In this document: positions 23,632 to 35,173 of the stretch, one piece after another
How positions within the stretch are numbered: the stretch's first letter is position 1
How the letters are laid out: every line of letters starts with the position of its first letter
Source: Calendula officinalis
Taxonomy: Eukaryota; Streptophyta; Magnoliopsida; Asterales; Asteraceae
Assembly: GCA_963853835.1 (NCBI GenBank)
Contig: OY970822.1
Span: 13,765,501 to 13,829,500, forward strand
Direction of reading: 5' to 3'
Length of the DNA: 64,000 bases
The notes under the pieces: generated by a model
Database searches by the model: none
Seen by the model: only the letters and a program-made list of their open reading frames with translations
What the model was told of the DNA's origin: nothing
Translations under genes and position numbers: made by a program

Positions 23632-24230
23632 TACGGTGAGCATAAAAACCGAAATATCGAACCGAAACCGAAAAACCCGAAAAAACCGTCCTGAAAAAAC
23701 CGAACCATTTGAAAAACCGATGTCAATGGTTTTGACTTTTGGAAAACCCGAATGTTTGGGGCGGTTTTCGGGGCACATGAAAAACCCGACCGAAAACTCC
23801 GCCCCGCCCCGCCATTATATATATCTTTCAAATTTTATAAATATATTCTTATATTTATAAAAGATTTGACATTTAATTATATTTTAAATAAAAATATTCT
23901 ATTATTAATCTTATTTAAGTTATGTTAGTTGAAATTTATTATTACATTATATTAAATATACTAGTTGTTTCTTTATTTATAACGAATTGTGTTAAGGTTT
24001 GAGAATTTGAATAATAATATTAATTTTTAAGGTAACAAATTGGTAAATTTAAAAGAAAATAAAAAACCCAAAAAAACCCCTGAAACCGAACCGAAAAAAC
24101 CAGAAAAAACCGAAAAACCGAAACCGAAAAAACCGAAACCGAACGGGGTGTAATACTTAAAACCCGAACTTTTGGGGCGGGGTTTGGTTTTAGTTAAAAA
24201 TCACCTCAAACCGCCTCATGCTCACCCCTT
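23632..24230. mobile_element. hAT-type MITE, TSD ATTCTGAG
   Basis: Ends TACGGTGAGCAT ... ATGCTCACCCCT form short inverted repeats of the TAGGGGTGAGCA class. The 8 bp target duplication ATTCTGAG is perfect (23624-23631 and 24231-24238). Both flanks inside are rich in GAACCGAAACCGAAAAAACC. A smaller relative is at 46328-46647. Confidence 0.85.
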
Positions 24231-24238
24231 ATTCTGAG

Positions 24239-25111
24239 AGCTCTGCCAACTATTCCTTCGGTTTAAAGAAATCTTTGATACGAAACCGTTAGATTTCATT
24301 ATCAGTTACGTGATTCGTTTTGACGACAGAGAAAGCTGACTATGAGGAATGAAAATGGGTATTTTATGCAGATGTTAGTGTTTTGTATGTGTGCTTTAAT
24401 GTATTAGATTCTAAAACATTAAGTAAAAATATATTATAAACCAAGTTTATATCAAGTGAAATATCAAACTAATGTGACTATAATATATCAAAAGTTGAAG
24501 TATGATTTATAATATGTTTGAAAAAACTTATTTAAGATGTATAATTATTATCTTAATCAACTTAAATAAAATTTAAAATCTAAGTTTATTATTAAAATAA
24601 TAAATTAAAAAACTCTTCAAAAAATCTTTTAAAAAGCTTTCACAAACATTAATATCCCTTTTGTTACAAAAGAGAGAACAATTTTGATACTCAACTCCTT
24701 CACTTTCCTCTTTCTTATTTTTCCAATTTATACTGTGGGCCCCTACATATATAAAAATAAAAATGTATATTCCGGAATCCAAAAAAACATTTTGTGAATA
24801 TCACTATTATAAACACGTCACCTGACGCTTATCCTCCGTTTAGAATGGTTTGTTACAGTTCTTTGTCCTTGTCTATCCTCGTGAGCGCATCAGCCTGCAT
24901 CTCACAGTAATCACCAACGACGAAGTTTCCGGCGTTTATTTCAACCGAGATTTGAGTTTATCTGGTAAAAATTTCTTCATCAATCTGAATGTTGTGCATT
25001 CTACAAACATTTGATTGTATTTGTTTATCCACGTGTATGTTTAATTGCTTATGCTGTGCTATTGGATTTGACCAGTTTCAAAATCGTAGGAGGATTAATT
25101 GATTGATAGAG
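24239..25111 (+). promoter_or_regulatory. VIH promoter and leader region
   Basis: No frame is convincing. The last ~280 bp are less AT-rich and probably the 5' untranslated region. A leader intron is possible, with a TCTGGTAAAA donor near 24965 and a TTGACCAG acceptor near 25076, which would join the leader about 35 nt before the ATG. Confidence 0.35.
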
Positions 25112-28100
25112 ATGACGGAGAAGAGTGAGAACGATGATGTTGACAGGAAAATCACAATTGGCGTTTGCGTTATGGAAAAGAAGGTGAAATGCGGCCCGGA
25201 GGTTCTGTTCCTTTTGCTTTTGATTTTATACAAATATCATACTTCTTTAACGGCGATGAATCTGCATACGACGATAGTGTTTTCTCACTTGATTTAATTT
25301 TTCGATTTTTTGCTTGCTTTTATTTATTTCATTTTCTATTTTATTTCTCTCTTTGTGCGGCGACGGCGGCATTAGGTTTTCTCGGCACCTATGGGGCAAA
25401 TTCTGGAGAGGTTGCAATCCTTTGGTGAATTTGAGGTAATGGCGATCCATTGGTTCATTTCCTTGTTAAATGGAAGTGTAGTATATTTGGATATACGAAT
25501 ATAAAATGTGGTCCAATGTGAAAAATCACGATCAAACACCACGTTTTGTTTTTGGCTTTAATTAACATGCAAGTTAGCTATCAATTTACTGTATTTTTAC
25601 TTTTTGCATGTTGATGTCATTAGATAATCCATTTTGGGGACAGAGTTATCCTAGAGGATCCTATAGAGAGGTACAATTTTTATTACCAGTTCCTAAATAC
25701 TTTATAAGTTCGCATTGTTGATTTTTGCCTCATTTCCTTATTTTATTATTCTGTATATATGATGAATATTTTTGTGTCTATGAAAACTCTGATCAGGGCT
25801 GCACTCTACATGTATAAGGGAAATGTGAATTTTAAGTTTGTGCTTCTTGAAACCTAGATGCTTAAATTTGTCCACCTAAAAGTGTATATTATATATGTGA
25901 GTTACTCAGTTCACACTTCAGACTCTGTGCTGTCTGGAACATTATATATGCGAGCAATTATTTTTTGATATTTTATAAAACATGAAAGTAGAAGATGCAG
26001 TACTTACTTGCTAATTAAAGAGGTTCAGGTTTTGTAGAGAATCAGAATACCCCTTCAATCAAAAAGGGGGTGTTGAGTATTTCAGGTGGCCTTTGTATAT
26101 GCCACCTAGGAAGTCAATCTCCATCATTAACAATATTTGACTTTACTAATGTTCAATTATATGCCACATAGGAAGTCAATCTCCATCATTAACAATATTT
26201 GACTTCACTAATGTTCAATTTACGTTGCGTGCATACAAATGCGAGTACATTTGAACATGTGATTATTATTTATTAAAGCTGTAGCACTAAATATAGTATT
26301 TCAGGTGGCCAATATGTGATTGTTTGATTGCTTTCCATTCTTCTGGGTATCCTCTTGAAAAAGCTGAAGCATATGCTGCATTAAGGAAGTACGTCTCATA
26401 TTTCTTTCTTTCTTCTTTAGACACTCTTTTCTCTTCTCAATGGGCAAACCTATTTGGAATAATGTGGTATTTGTCATTATGATAAGTTTTATATGTGACA
26501 ATCGCCAGCTGTCCAGTACTAAAAGCTGGTTGTCATGTTACTGTTACACTCTTCTTTTCAGGCCTTTCCTTGTAAATGAACTGGAACAACAACACCTTCT
26601 TCATGACAGGAGGAAAGTATACGAGGTATCGGACTTCATTTAATATACACACAATTATAATATTATTTCCTTCTGGAAATGACTCCTTGTCTGCATTTGT
26701 TCTTATCATCCACCAATCCATGCTTACTAATGTATATACTTTTTTTTTTCCTATTTCCTATTTGTTCTTTTGGTTGAAATTTCAAGTGTCTTGAATCATA
26801 TGGTATTCCTGTTCCCCGGTATGCACTTGTAAATAGAGAAAAACCATATCAAGAGTTGGAGTATTTTCTTGAGGAAGAAGATTTTGTTGAAGTTCATGGG
26901 CAGCGATTTTGGAAGCCTTTTGTCGAGAAGCCCGTTCATGGTAACCTTTTACAACAACCTCATCTAATATTCAATTCACTATTCTCTTTTTTTTCTTTCC
27001 TTTTTCGGTATTTAGGTGTGAGTAAAATAAAATTCTTCAAGTTACATAAGCATATAAATTCTTCTTTCCTTTTTTTTTTTATTTCATTTTATTGCATTGT
27101 TCTTCAAAGGTGTGTCATGTTTACTTTCCATGTGTGAACTTATTATTTTGTTTTTTTTTAAAGGTGACGACCATCGCATAATGATTTATTACCCCAGTTC
27201 AGCAGGTGGTGGAATGAAACAATTGTTCCGAAAGGTTTGCTTTCCATTTTGACCTTTCTGTGGATATAGAACTTTCTAGAAACTAGTGTATTACTTATAT
27301 TTTATTTTCATCTAATAACTATGGCAGGATCTATTTTTATCGGATAACTTTTTATATGTTGTGTTTTATTTGAGTGGTCAAATAACTGTTAAACTGTCAA
27401 AAATGTGTTGGTCTTTGTTTCTTTAATATGAGGTATTGTCTTGAGATGTGCAGACTTTATCTTTTGTAGTTATTAAACATGTGTATTGTTTAGTAGTAAA
27501 ATAGTAAATAGTATTAGAATGATGATAAAAGATGTTGCAGGTTGGCAATAGATCAAGTGAGTTTCATCCGGAGGTTAGAAGAGTGAGGCGTGAGAATTCT
27601 TACATATACGAGGAATTTATGCCAACTGGAGGTACAGATGTCAAGGTTGTGCATTTCCTACTTCATTCAAATTGCTATAATTTTTCTTCTCCAATTTATC
27701 TTGAAATATGGCTAGTATTAGGCAACTCTATGCTTTTTATTTTATTCTTTTATTGATGCTCATGCTGATTTATTTGGCCATATGCAATTTGTCAAAACAC
27801 AAATTTTGGTCCATTCCGTCTGGAGGTTGTGATCAACAGTTTGATACTTTTTTTTACCATATAGTCCATTTAAATGTATGCATGAGGTTTAATTTTGACA
27901 AAATAACTTCCTCACTTTAGTGTTCAAAAGTAGTAGAGAGTTTTAAAGAATAACATTTGGTAGTTGTGTTACTTTGTTTGGGATTCTGTATGTGTTCTGG
28001 GCTACTTGGGTTTGTTTTTATCGTTTGTTGATGAAAATTTTCTTATTGGTTATATTTTATATTGCAGGTGTATACAGTTGGTCCAGAATATGCACATGCT

Positions 28101-31100
28101 GAAGCCAGAAAGTCTCCTGTTGTTGATGGTGTCGTTATGAGAAATCTTGATGGGAAAGAAGTAAGTGATCTGTGAAGCATAATCCACCTCTTTATTAACT
28201 CCTTACTCCCTTTTTCTAAATTGTGCTGTTTGAGGAATGGTTTTCATGAATTCCATTTCATAGTAACTTAAATTTGGCAGGTCAGATATCCCGTGCTTCT
28301 TACGCCAAATGAGAAGCAAATGGCAAGAGAAGTCTGCATTGCATTTAGGCAAGGGGTAGGTCACTTTCTGGTATATGAAACTTAAATTATGAGGAAATTA
28401 TATCCATGTGAGTGCAGGTGTGCGGGTTTGATCTCTTACGATGTGAAGGGCGTTCATATGTTTGTGATGTGAATGGATGGAGCTTTGTCAAGAACTCGTA
28501 CAAGTAATAATAATTAATATTATCTTAAGAGTTGTGTTCAAGGAGGAACACTAATATTATAAAGTCCCAAGGAACAACTTACAACCATTAGATCAAGCTT
28601 AATTAATGATCAAGATTAAAAATAAGTATTATACATGGAGGGGCATTATACCCTTCCACGCACAAAAAATATTTTAAATGAGGATATAATCTGGACCATT
28701 GATCTCCTTGATCCAAGGGTCCAAAAATGTTCCTTGGGACTTTATAATAATTTTAGACCTCTTTGAACAAACCACATTATCTTAAACCTAGTTATAAGTG
28801 TTATCCTTGATTTGACCAACCAAGTACAGATATTATGATGATGCTGCTTGTGTGTTGAGAAAGATGTTTCTAGATGCCAAAGCTCCCCATCTTTCAACAG
28901 CAATTCCACCAGTTCTCCCCTGGAAAGTCAACGAGCCAGCTCAGCCTTCTGAAGGACTAACACGTCAAGGAAGTGGGATTATTGGCTCATTTGGACAATC
29001 TGAAGAACTGCGTTGTGTAATTGCTATTGTTCGTCAGTAAGATCTACATTCATCCTTTTTTTATTTTTTTTTATTTTTTTTATCTAAGCATGTGTGTTTT
29101 TATTGGCAGTGGTGATAGAACTCCAAAGCAAAAAGTGAAGTTGAAGGTGACTGAGGAAAAATTATTGAATTTGATGCTTAAATACAATGGTGGAAGACCT
29201 AGAGCTGAGGTGCTTCTTCTTATATTTCTTTTTTTTTTCTTTTGTTTCTTTAAATGTTTTTATAACAAGTTGCTTTGATACTTGTTCTGTTGCAGACAAA
29301 ACTGAAAAGTGCAGTCCAGTTGCAGGACCTGTTAGATGCTACACGTATACTAGTACCTCATACCAGGTATTATTTGCTCAACATGCAAATTAGATTCTTT
29401 TCTGAAAGTATTTCCTAATATGCATGATTTTACTTGGTAAAATTTGAAATTTCTGACCCTGATCTTCTCGGTAAAATAAATGATTTCTATTCAAGATGAA
29501 ATTGATTATATAATGGGGTTATTGTTATTTTCTGCTGTTGAAGATGTATAACTGTTCTTGTCAAAAGAGTAATATTGTATACTAATGGGGTACTTTGGGA
29601 AGTGACAGTGAAGCAGAATACATTGAACATGCAGAAAAACTACGCCAAGTTAAAGCAGTTCTTGAAGAGGTTTATAACTCCTTAACTTATATTAATATAT
29701 TCATTTACATATGTATTTGTTTGTGTGGATAAGTAATTTTTAGTTAACTTCCTAAGGGTGGCCATTTCTCTGGCATCTATCGAAAAGTGCAACTAAAGCC
29801 ACTTAAATGGGTTAAAGTAGCAAAAGGGGACACTGAAGAGGAATGCCCCATAGAAGCATTAATGGTTCTTAAATATGGGGGTGTTCTCACACATGCTGGT
29901 CGAAAACAGGTGATTATTTTTCTTATATACCCCTTTTTGGATATTGTCACATAAATGGTATAATTCTACAGCAGAAACTTTTCTTATACCTTTTTAATCT
30001 ATTTGTTTTGTTCTTTCTGTTGCATTCTCAGGCTGAAGAACTTGGTAGATATTTTCGCAACAATATGTATCCAGGTTAATATAATTCCTTAGTAGTTTTG
30101 AGTCTTTTGACTTTTCTTTAGACCATTTTTTTCCAAAGTTTATAACCCGTTTTTTGGTAATGTTTCTTACCATGAGGCCTTCCTTTTTCTCAATTTTATT
30201 TTTACTATTTATTTATGAGACCATATATATTTTCAGGTGAAGGTACAGGGCTACTTCGCCTGCACAGTACATATCGGCATGATCTTAAAATATACAGCTC
30301 AGATGAAGGACGTGTACAGGTATTCCTTTGTTACACATATTGTTTTCTTGGTGATTTCTTTTCTTGTAAATCTATAATTTCTGTTTCTACTCAAGAATAC
30401 TTTTTTTTTAATGATTATACGTCCATCAACAGATGTCAGCTGCAGCTTTTGCAAAGGGTCTACTAGACTTGGAAGGACAATTAACACCGATCCTGGTTTG
30501 TTGCATAGTAGTTGAACAGTTTGACTTTGACCATGTATTTCAACATTGACTAATTGACTAAGACAATCAAACTCCTTTTGAAGGTTTCACTTGTTAGCAA
30601 AGACTCTTCAATGTTAGATGGACTTGATAATGCAAGTACCAAGATGGAAGAAGCCAAGGTATATATTATCTGCTCCTTTATCTCAATAAGTTAAGCTCTT
30701 ATGCTTCATCATAATATATACAGGAAGTTACTGATTTCATCCCTCAACTTTTTAATTACAAGGATAGTCCCTAATTTTGAAATTTGCAACCCTAAAAACA
30801 TAACGGCTTGTTTTGTTTTAGGGACAATTGGTATTACAAGTTTCAAATTTAGGACTATCCATGGAACACTAAAAGTTGAGGGATGAAATCTGTAATTTCA
30901 TACAAACCACAGGGACATTCTATGTAATTTACTATAATATAAAATTTTTAACTGAAGTGAAGGTTTCACTGTAGGCTGCATAAATTTACATAATATATGA
31001 TTTCAATTATGCAACTTTTTTGTTTAATATAAATTAATTTCTAGGCTCGATTGAATAAATTAATTACATCTGGATCAAAATCAATTCAAAGTAACACATC

Positions 31101-33091
31101 ATCAAAAAAACCTTGGATGGTTGATGGTGCTGGAATTCCTCCAAATGCTCCTGAACTTCTTCCTGAACTGGTAAGCCATTCAGAACTGTTTTACTTTTAT
31201 AACTTTAATCAGATATATTAACGTTACAAATTTAATAGGTGAAATTAACCAGAAAGGTTACTGAACAAGTGAGACTACTTGCTAAAGATGAAGATGAGAA
31301 GCTAACAGAAACAACTTCATATGATGTAATTCCTCCATATGATCAAGCAAAAGCACTTGGCAAAACAAATATAGATGTTGATCGTATTGCTGCTGGATTG
31401 CCTTGTGGGAGTGAAGGTTTTCTTTTAATGTATTCAAGATGGAGAAAATTGGAGCGAGATTTATATAATCAACGCAAAGAGTAAGCTTTTCATATAAATT
31501 AGCACATTTTATTGTCAGTTTTACTAATATTGTTGTATTTCCATGAGCAGACGATATGATATCACTCAAATTCCAGATGTTTATGATTCCTGCAAGTAAG
31601 TAAGATCACACATTATGGTTTTAATATTTAACTCATCATTTTCTTAAATTGTTATTTTTAAATATCTTAACAGGTATGATCTCTTACATAATGCACATCT
31701 AAACATAGAGGGATTGGGTGAGCTTTTCAAAGTTGCACAGTTACTTGCAGATGGTGTTATTCCTAACGAATATGGTATTAATCCAAAACAGAAGTTAAAA
31801 ATAGGCTCAAAGGTAAACTTATTTAATTTAATTTTTATTTTTTATTTTTTATTTTTTTGTATTACAATGACTCTGCTACCATTACAAATGACTTTGAAGG
31901 TTGCTCGCCGTTTGTTGGGAAAAATCTTGATTGATTTAAGAAATACACGTGAAGAAGCCATTAATGTCGTTGAATTAAAGAGTCAGTGTCAGGACTCGAA
32001 CCTTATTGCAGCTGTTAAAGAATATGAAGACCAACAAAAAAATATTAACAAGAATGAAGAATCCAGAAGGACCTGCCACACAACTGACAAATCAATGGAT
32101 CCAGAAGACGATGAAGACAAAGAAATTAAATATCGCTTAGATCCAAAGTGAGTATATGTTTATTATCATTTGGTTTATTCCAAAATCATAAATTTAATTA
32201 TCTTCAAATCTTGATATTTAGGTATGCTAATGTACGTACACCGGAAAGACATGTTCGAACTCGCCTTTACTTTACTTCGGTACGTATAATTTATTGTCAT
32301 GATTAAGCAAGAATATATTGAATTTTCTCTTCATTTTGTTTAAATTTTATTAAAGCTCTGAATTATTACAGGAATCTCATATTCATTCATTGATGAATGT
32401 TCTTCGTTACTGTAACTTGGATGAATCTCTTCAAGGGGAGGCTAGCCTTGTTTGTGATAGTGCTTTGGAACGGTTGTTGAAAACTAAGGAACTTGACTAC
32501 ATGAGCTATATTGTTTTGAGGATGTTTGAGAATACAGAGGTTGGTCAATAAGATAATTAAATGCTTTTTTTATTTGTGTAATTTTGCTATGTTATTATTC
32601 CATTCATTTGCAAAATATGAATAATAGGTGAATTTGGAAGACCCGAAAAGATACCGTCTCGAGATGACTTTTAGTCGTGGTGCTGATTTGTCACCCTTAG
32701 AGGTAAAACTTAACCCATATTAACGACCATTTTAAACGTCCAGCTGTCAAGTCTTTCAAAATGACCATTTCACCCTTTTAAGGTCACATTTTTGGCCCCT
32801 CATTTTTCTAGTTTAAAATGTTGTTGACAGCAAAACGAGCTTGAGGCGTCTTCATTGCATCAAGAGCACACATTAGCAATAATGGGTCCAGAAAGACTAC
32901 AAGAAGTATCATCTTACCCAACCTTAGAAAATATGGAGAAAATGATTCGCCCCTTTGCAATGCCTGCAGAAGATTTCCCGCCACCCACAATCCCACAGGG
33001 CTTCTCTGGCTACTTCAAAAGTGCAGGAGTTTTAGAGCGACTGGTAAATCTTTGGCCCTTCAATAAGCACGGAATTAATAATCTCAAATAA
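25112..33091 (+). CDS. VIH: Inositol hexakisphosphate/diphosphoinositol pentakisphosphate kinase (VIH/PPIP5K)
   Basis: A complete 29-exon gene for a 1,048-residue bifunctional enzyme that makes (ATP-grasp kinase) and breaks (histidine-acid-phosphatase domain) inositol pyrophosphates such as InsP8, cytosolic signals of phosphate status and jasmonate signalling. Exons: 25112-25201, 25376-25435, 25624-25670, 26305-26388, 26562-26625, 26787-26940, 27164-27234, 27541-27645, 28068-28160, 28281-28355, 28418-28503, 28830-29036, 29110-29209, 29296-29366, 29609-29669, 29757-29909, 30032-30074, 30237-30319, 30433-30495, 30584-30658, 31045-31170, 31239-31480, 31551-31595, 31674-31812, 31900-32147, 32222-32279, 32372-32539, 32628-32702, 32831-33091. 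All introns are GT-AG and every junction keeps frame; the total is 3,147 nt. Kinase landmarks: ICVMEKK-like start ([12 protein letters not shown]), [13 protein letters not shown] (about 155-170), DVNGWSFVK (D298, N300). Phosphatase: [10 protein letters not shown] (H379), HSTYRHD. It resembles plant VIH1/VIH2 over its full length, so it looks functional. Confidence 0.93.
26076..26310 (+). repeat. Duplicated 3' splice site in VIH intron 3
   Basis: AGTATTTCAGGTGGCC occurs at 26076-26091 and 26295-26310. The second copy is the real acceptor and first bases of exon 4. Between them lies a 62 bp tandem repeat (from 26099 and from 26161, units containing GGAAGTCAATCTCCATCATT). Use of the first acceptor would read into TGA after about 18 codons. 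Confidence 0.75.
28529..28775. mobile_element. Mutator-type MITE in VIH intron 11
   Basis: Ends GAGTTGTGTTCAAGGAGG ... TCTTTGAACAAACCAC with TIRs of about 45 bp sharing TTATAAAGTCCCAAGGAAC. Target duplication ATTATCTTAA is perfect (28519-28528 and 28776-28785). It lies wholly within the intron and leaves splice sites untouched. Confidence 0.85.
30721..30932. mobile_element. Mutator-type MITE in VIH intron 20
   Basis: GATTTCATCCCTCAACTTTT near the left matches the inverse of AAAAGTTGAGGGATGAAATC at about 30868-30888. The right arm continues to ACCACAGGGACATTCTATGTAATTTAC, the terminus type also seen at 42669 and 38612. The left arm is shortened. AT-rich flanks hide the target duplication. Confidence 0.6.
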
Positions 33092-33270
33092 CTGTTTTAA
33101 TGAGTTTCATTCCGATACAATATAAAATCATAATTGTTTTTCTTTTTTAAAAGACGATATTTGTTATGGTTGTGTAGGGAGATCGAAATTGTTCCATGGT
33201 ACATGCTACTAGTCATAGCTTTTTGTCCGTCACACGGGATTCCTTTGTATGATAATATTGTATCGTATAG

Positions 33271-33276
33271 AATAAA
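33271..33276 (+). terminator. Candidate poly(A) signal of VIH
   Basis: AATAAA 180 bp after the stop codon, within a T-rich 3' untranslated region. Confidence 0.45.
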
Positions 33277-33299
33277 TGTTGCTGATATGTAACAACTTA

Positions 33300-34110
33300 C
33301 AACTAAATCCTCACTTGTTTTTAAATCGTCTTTTATTGTCTTTTCTACTTGTTATTAATAAAGTATATAGAGATTACATTGTAGCTTCACGGGGAACCAT
33401 TAGGTATACTATTACCCTTTAAATAATCCTACTTTTTTTTTATATTTGAGTAGCTCAACATATGGGTGAGCTGTAAACATAGGAAACCACGAGGCACAAA
33501 TCCAAATTAAGTATAATACTTTAGATATTCCACTACTTTACTTTTGTGAAATTTCTGAATTCTGATTCAAATCTTGTTTTTATGTTTCATTTTTCAACTA
33601 CCTTTTGGTTGGTTGTTGGTAGACCTACATGTGCCTTAGAGCACAAGGTGTTAGGCCTATGTTAAAATCGCGTTAAAGTCAAAATAACTTTGTAAGATGA
33701 CTTTAACAACCATCTCAAAGTTGTCCTATTTATTTAACATTTCTATAATCCTTTTGAGAATTACAAAAAATGTCCTAAACCAAGTACAATTTACCCAAAA
33801 AGGAAAAATGCCCAAAATCCCTTTGGTTGTGCATTAATTTAAGCATTGGCATTGAAGATTTAACACAACTGTAACATGGTTGGAGGTGTGGTGTTGGCGA
33901 TATTAAAGGGTCTTTAGCATAGCGGTTGACATCTAATGTTGTGATTGACAAAATGGCTTGGTTGGATAATTGTTTAGAACTATTTTTCTTTATGTATTTT
34001 AAAAATTAATATGATTTGAGAAACTATGTTATTTGACAAATTGTGTTTTTAAATATGTCTCATTTGATCTAGTTTTATAAATCAAATAAGCTCATTTTTA
34101 CGTGAATAAT
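33300..34110. other. Intergenic DNA between VIH and the MIRNA-like repeats
   Basis: AT-rich, no frame, no terminal repeats found. Confidence 0.35.
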
Positions 34111-34944
34111 TATAAAGGAAAGTGTTATGATTATCTAATATAGTTGTAGTATACAATTTACAAACAAGTGGTAGACTAATAATTGACTACACACAAGTGG
34201 TGCATATACAGTTATACACTGCTAGTGATTTCATGTGGCCCATGTCATTTTGGAGCTACGTACGGGTCACATGTTACTTCAAAAGAAAACTTGTATTATA
34301 TCATTATCATTGATTGACACAACTTGGCATTTTTTACAAAAGGCTGCATGAGAAGTGGGAACATTGACAGTTACGAAATTAAATTCGGCTGTCAAGGGAG
34401 AAAATACAAATGAAAAATATGATATATATTAGAATATTGACAAAATCCTTTCTTTACTGAAAAAGAAATAAAAAAGAGAAACTTAAAGAGCCATAAATCA
34501 TATTTACAGTGTATGAATGATATTTTTTTAAATGTAGTGTTATATGTTAATTTATAAATATAATGTGTATTTTTTCAAATCTGTCCTGAAGCGCGAACGT
34601 TTTAACAATTTAACCAACGGATTTTTGTTGTTCACTCATTGACAGCTTCTGGTAACAATATGCTAACCAAATTTTTTTATCCCGAAGGGACAATATGCTA
34701 ACCAAACACTCCCAAATATGAAGATGATGATTCATATTGCCTCCGGTCAACTTGACTTGTGTAACCAACATAACTTGGTTAATGTTAATGTCATGGACGA
34801 TCGACTTGTTATCAATTCACTAGCAAAATAATATCGGGTACATTTAACATGAAATTAAAAAGAAATCGCATTTGAAATGTTTGAACGAATAGAGTGCTAG
34901 CTAATATCAAAATTGGATTTACATACCTGGTCAACCTCACTAAT

Positions 34945-35070
34945 CATAGGTAGAGGACAGAATTCAGGCGAGATGACACCTACTACAAAACCTGTTAGCC
35001 AACCAAGTGTGCAACATGAGGAAAGTAGCCGGTGTCATCTCACCTGCGATCTAAGTTCACCCTCTTATAG
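34945..35070 (-). ncRNA. Candidate MIRNA hairpin, miR391/miR4376-like, copy A
   Basis: On the minus strand the 5' arm carries TCGCAGGTGAGATGACACCG (35049-35030) and the 3' arm TAGGTGTCATCTCGCCTGA (34983-34965). Sixteen consecutive positions (CAGGTGAGATGACACC) pair with one G-U, and pairing resumes after a G/A mismatch towards a ~40 nt loop containing GGTTGGCTAACAGG. From memory the 5' arm resembles miR391 (TTCGCAGGAGAGATAGCGCCA-like) and miR4376 at about 15-16 of 21 positions, in the usual arm for the miR390 superfamily. Family members target ACA-type calcium ATPases or trigger phased siRNAs; the target here is unknown. A TATA-like motif and GA-rich leader lie upstream near 35165-35190. Confidence 0.65.
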
Positions 35071-35163
35071 CTTCTTTGATTCTAGCTCTTGTGGTCGTTT
35101 TTCCTAGCATACACTTGTACTTTGCATCATATCACCGGGAATACAAGTGTCTTGTGTTGGTAA

Positions 35164-35173
35164 GATATATAGA
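35164..35173 (-). promoter_or_regulatory. Possible TATA box of MIRNA copy A
   Basis: Minus-strand CTATATATCT about 115 bp upstream of the mature arm, preceded by a CT-rich run. The equivalent place in copy B is also TATA-like (about 37550-37560). Confidence 0.35.

Noticed and set aside
23607..23860. Protein-coding frames with NRKTRKNRPEKTEP
   Set aside because: Product of the ACCGAAAAACC repeats at the end of a hAT-type MITE.
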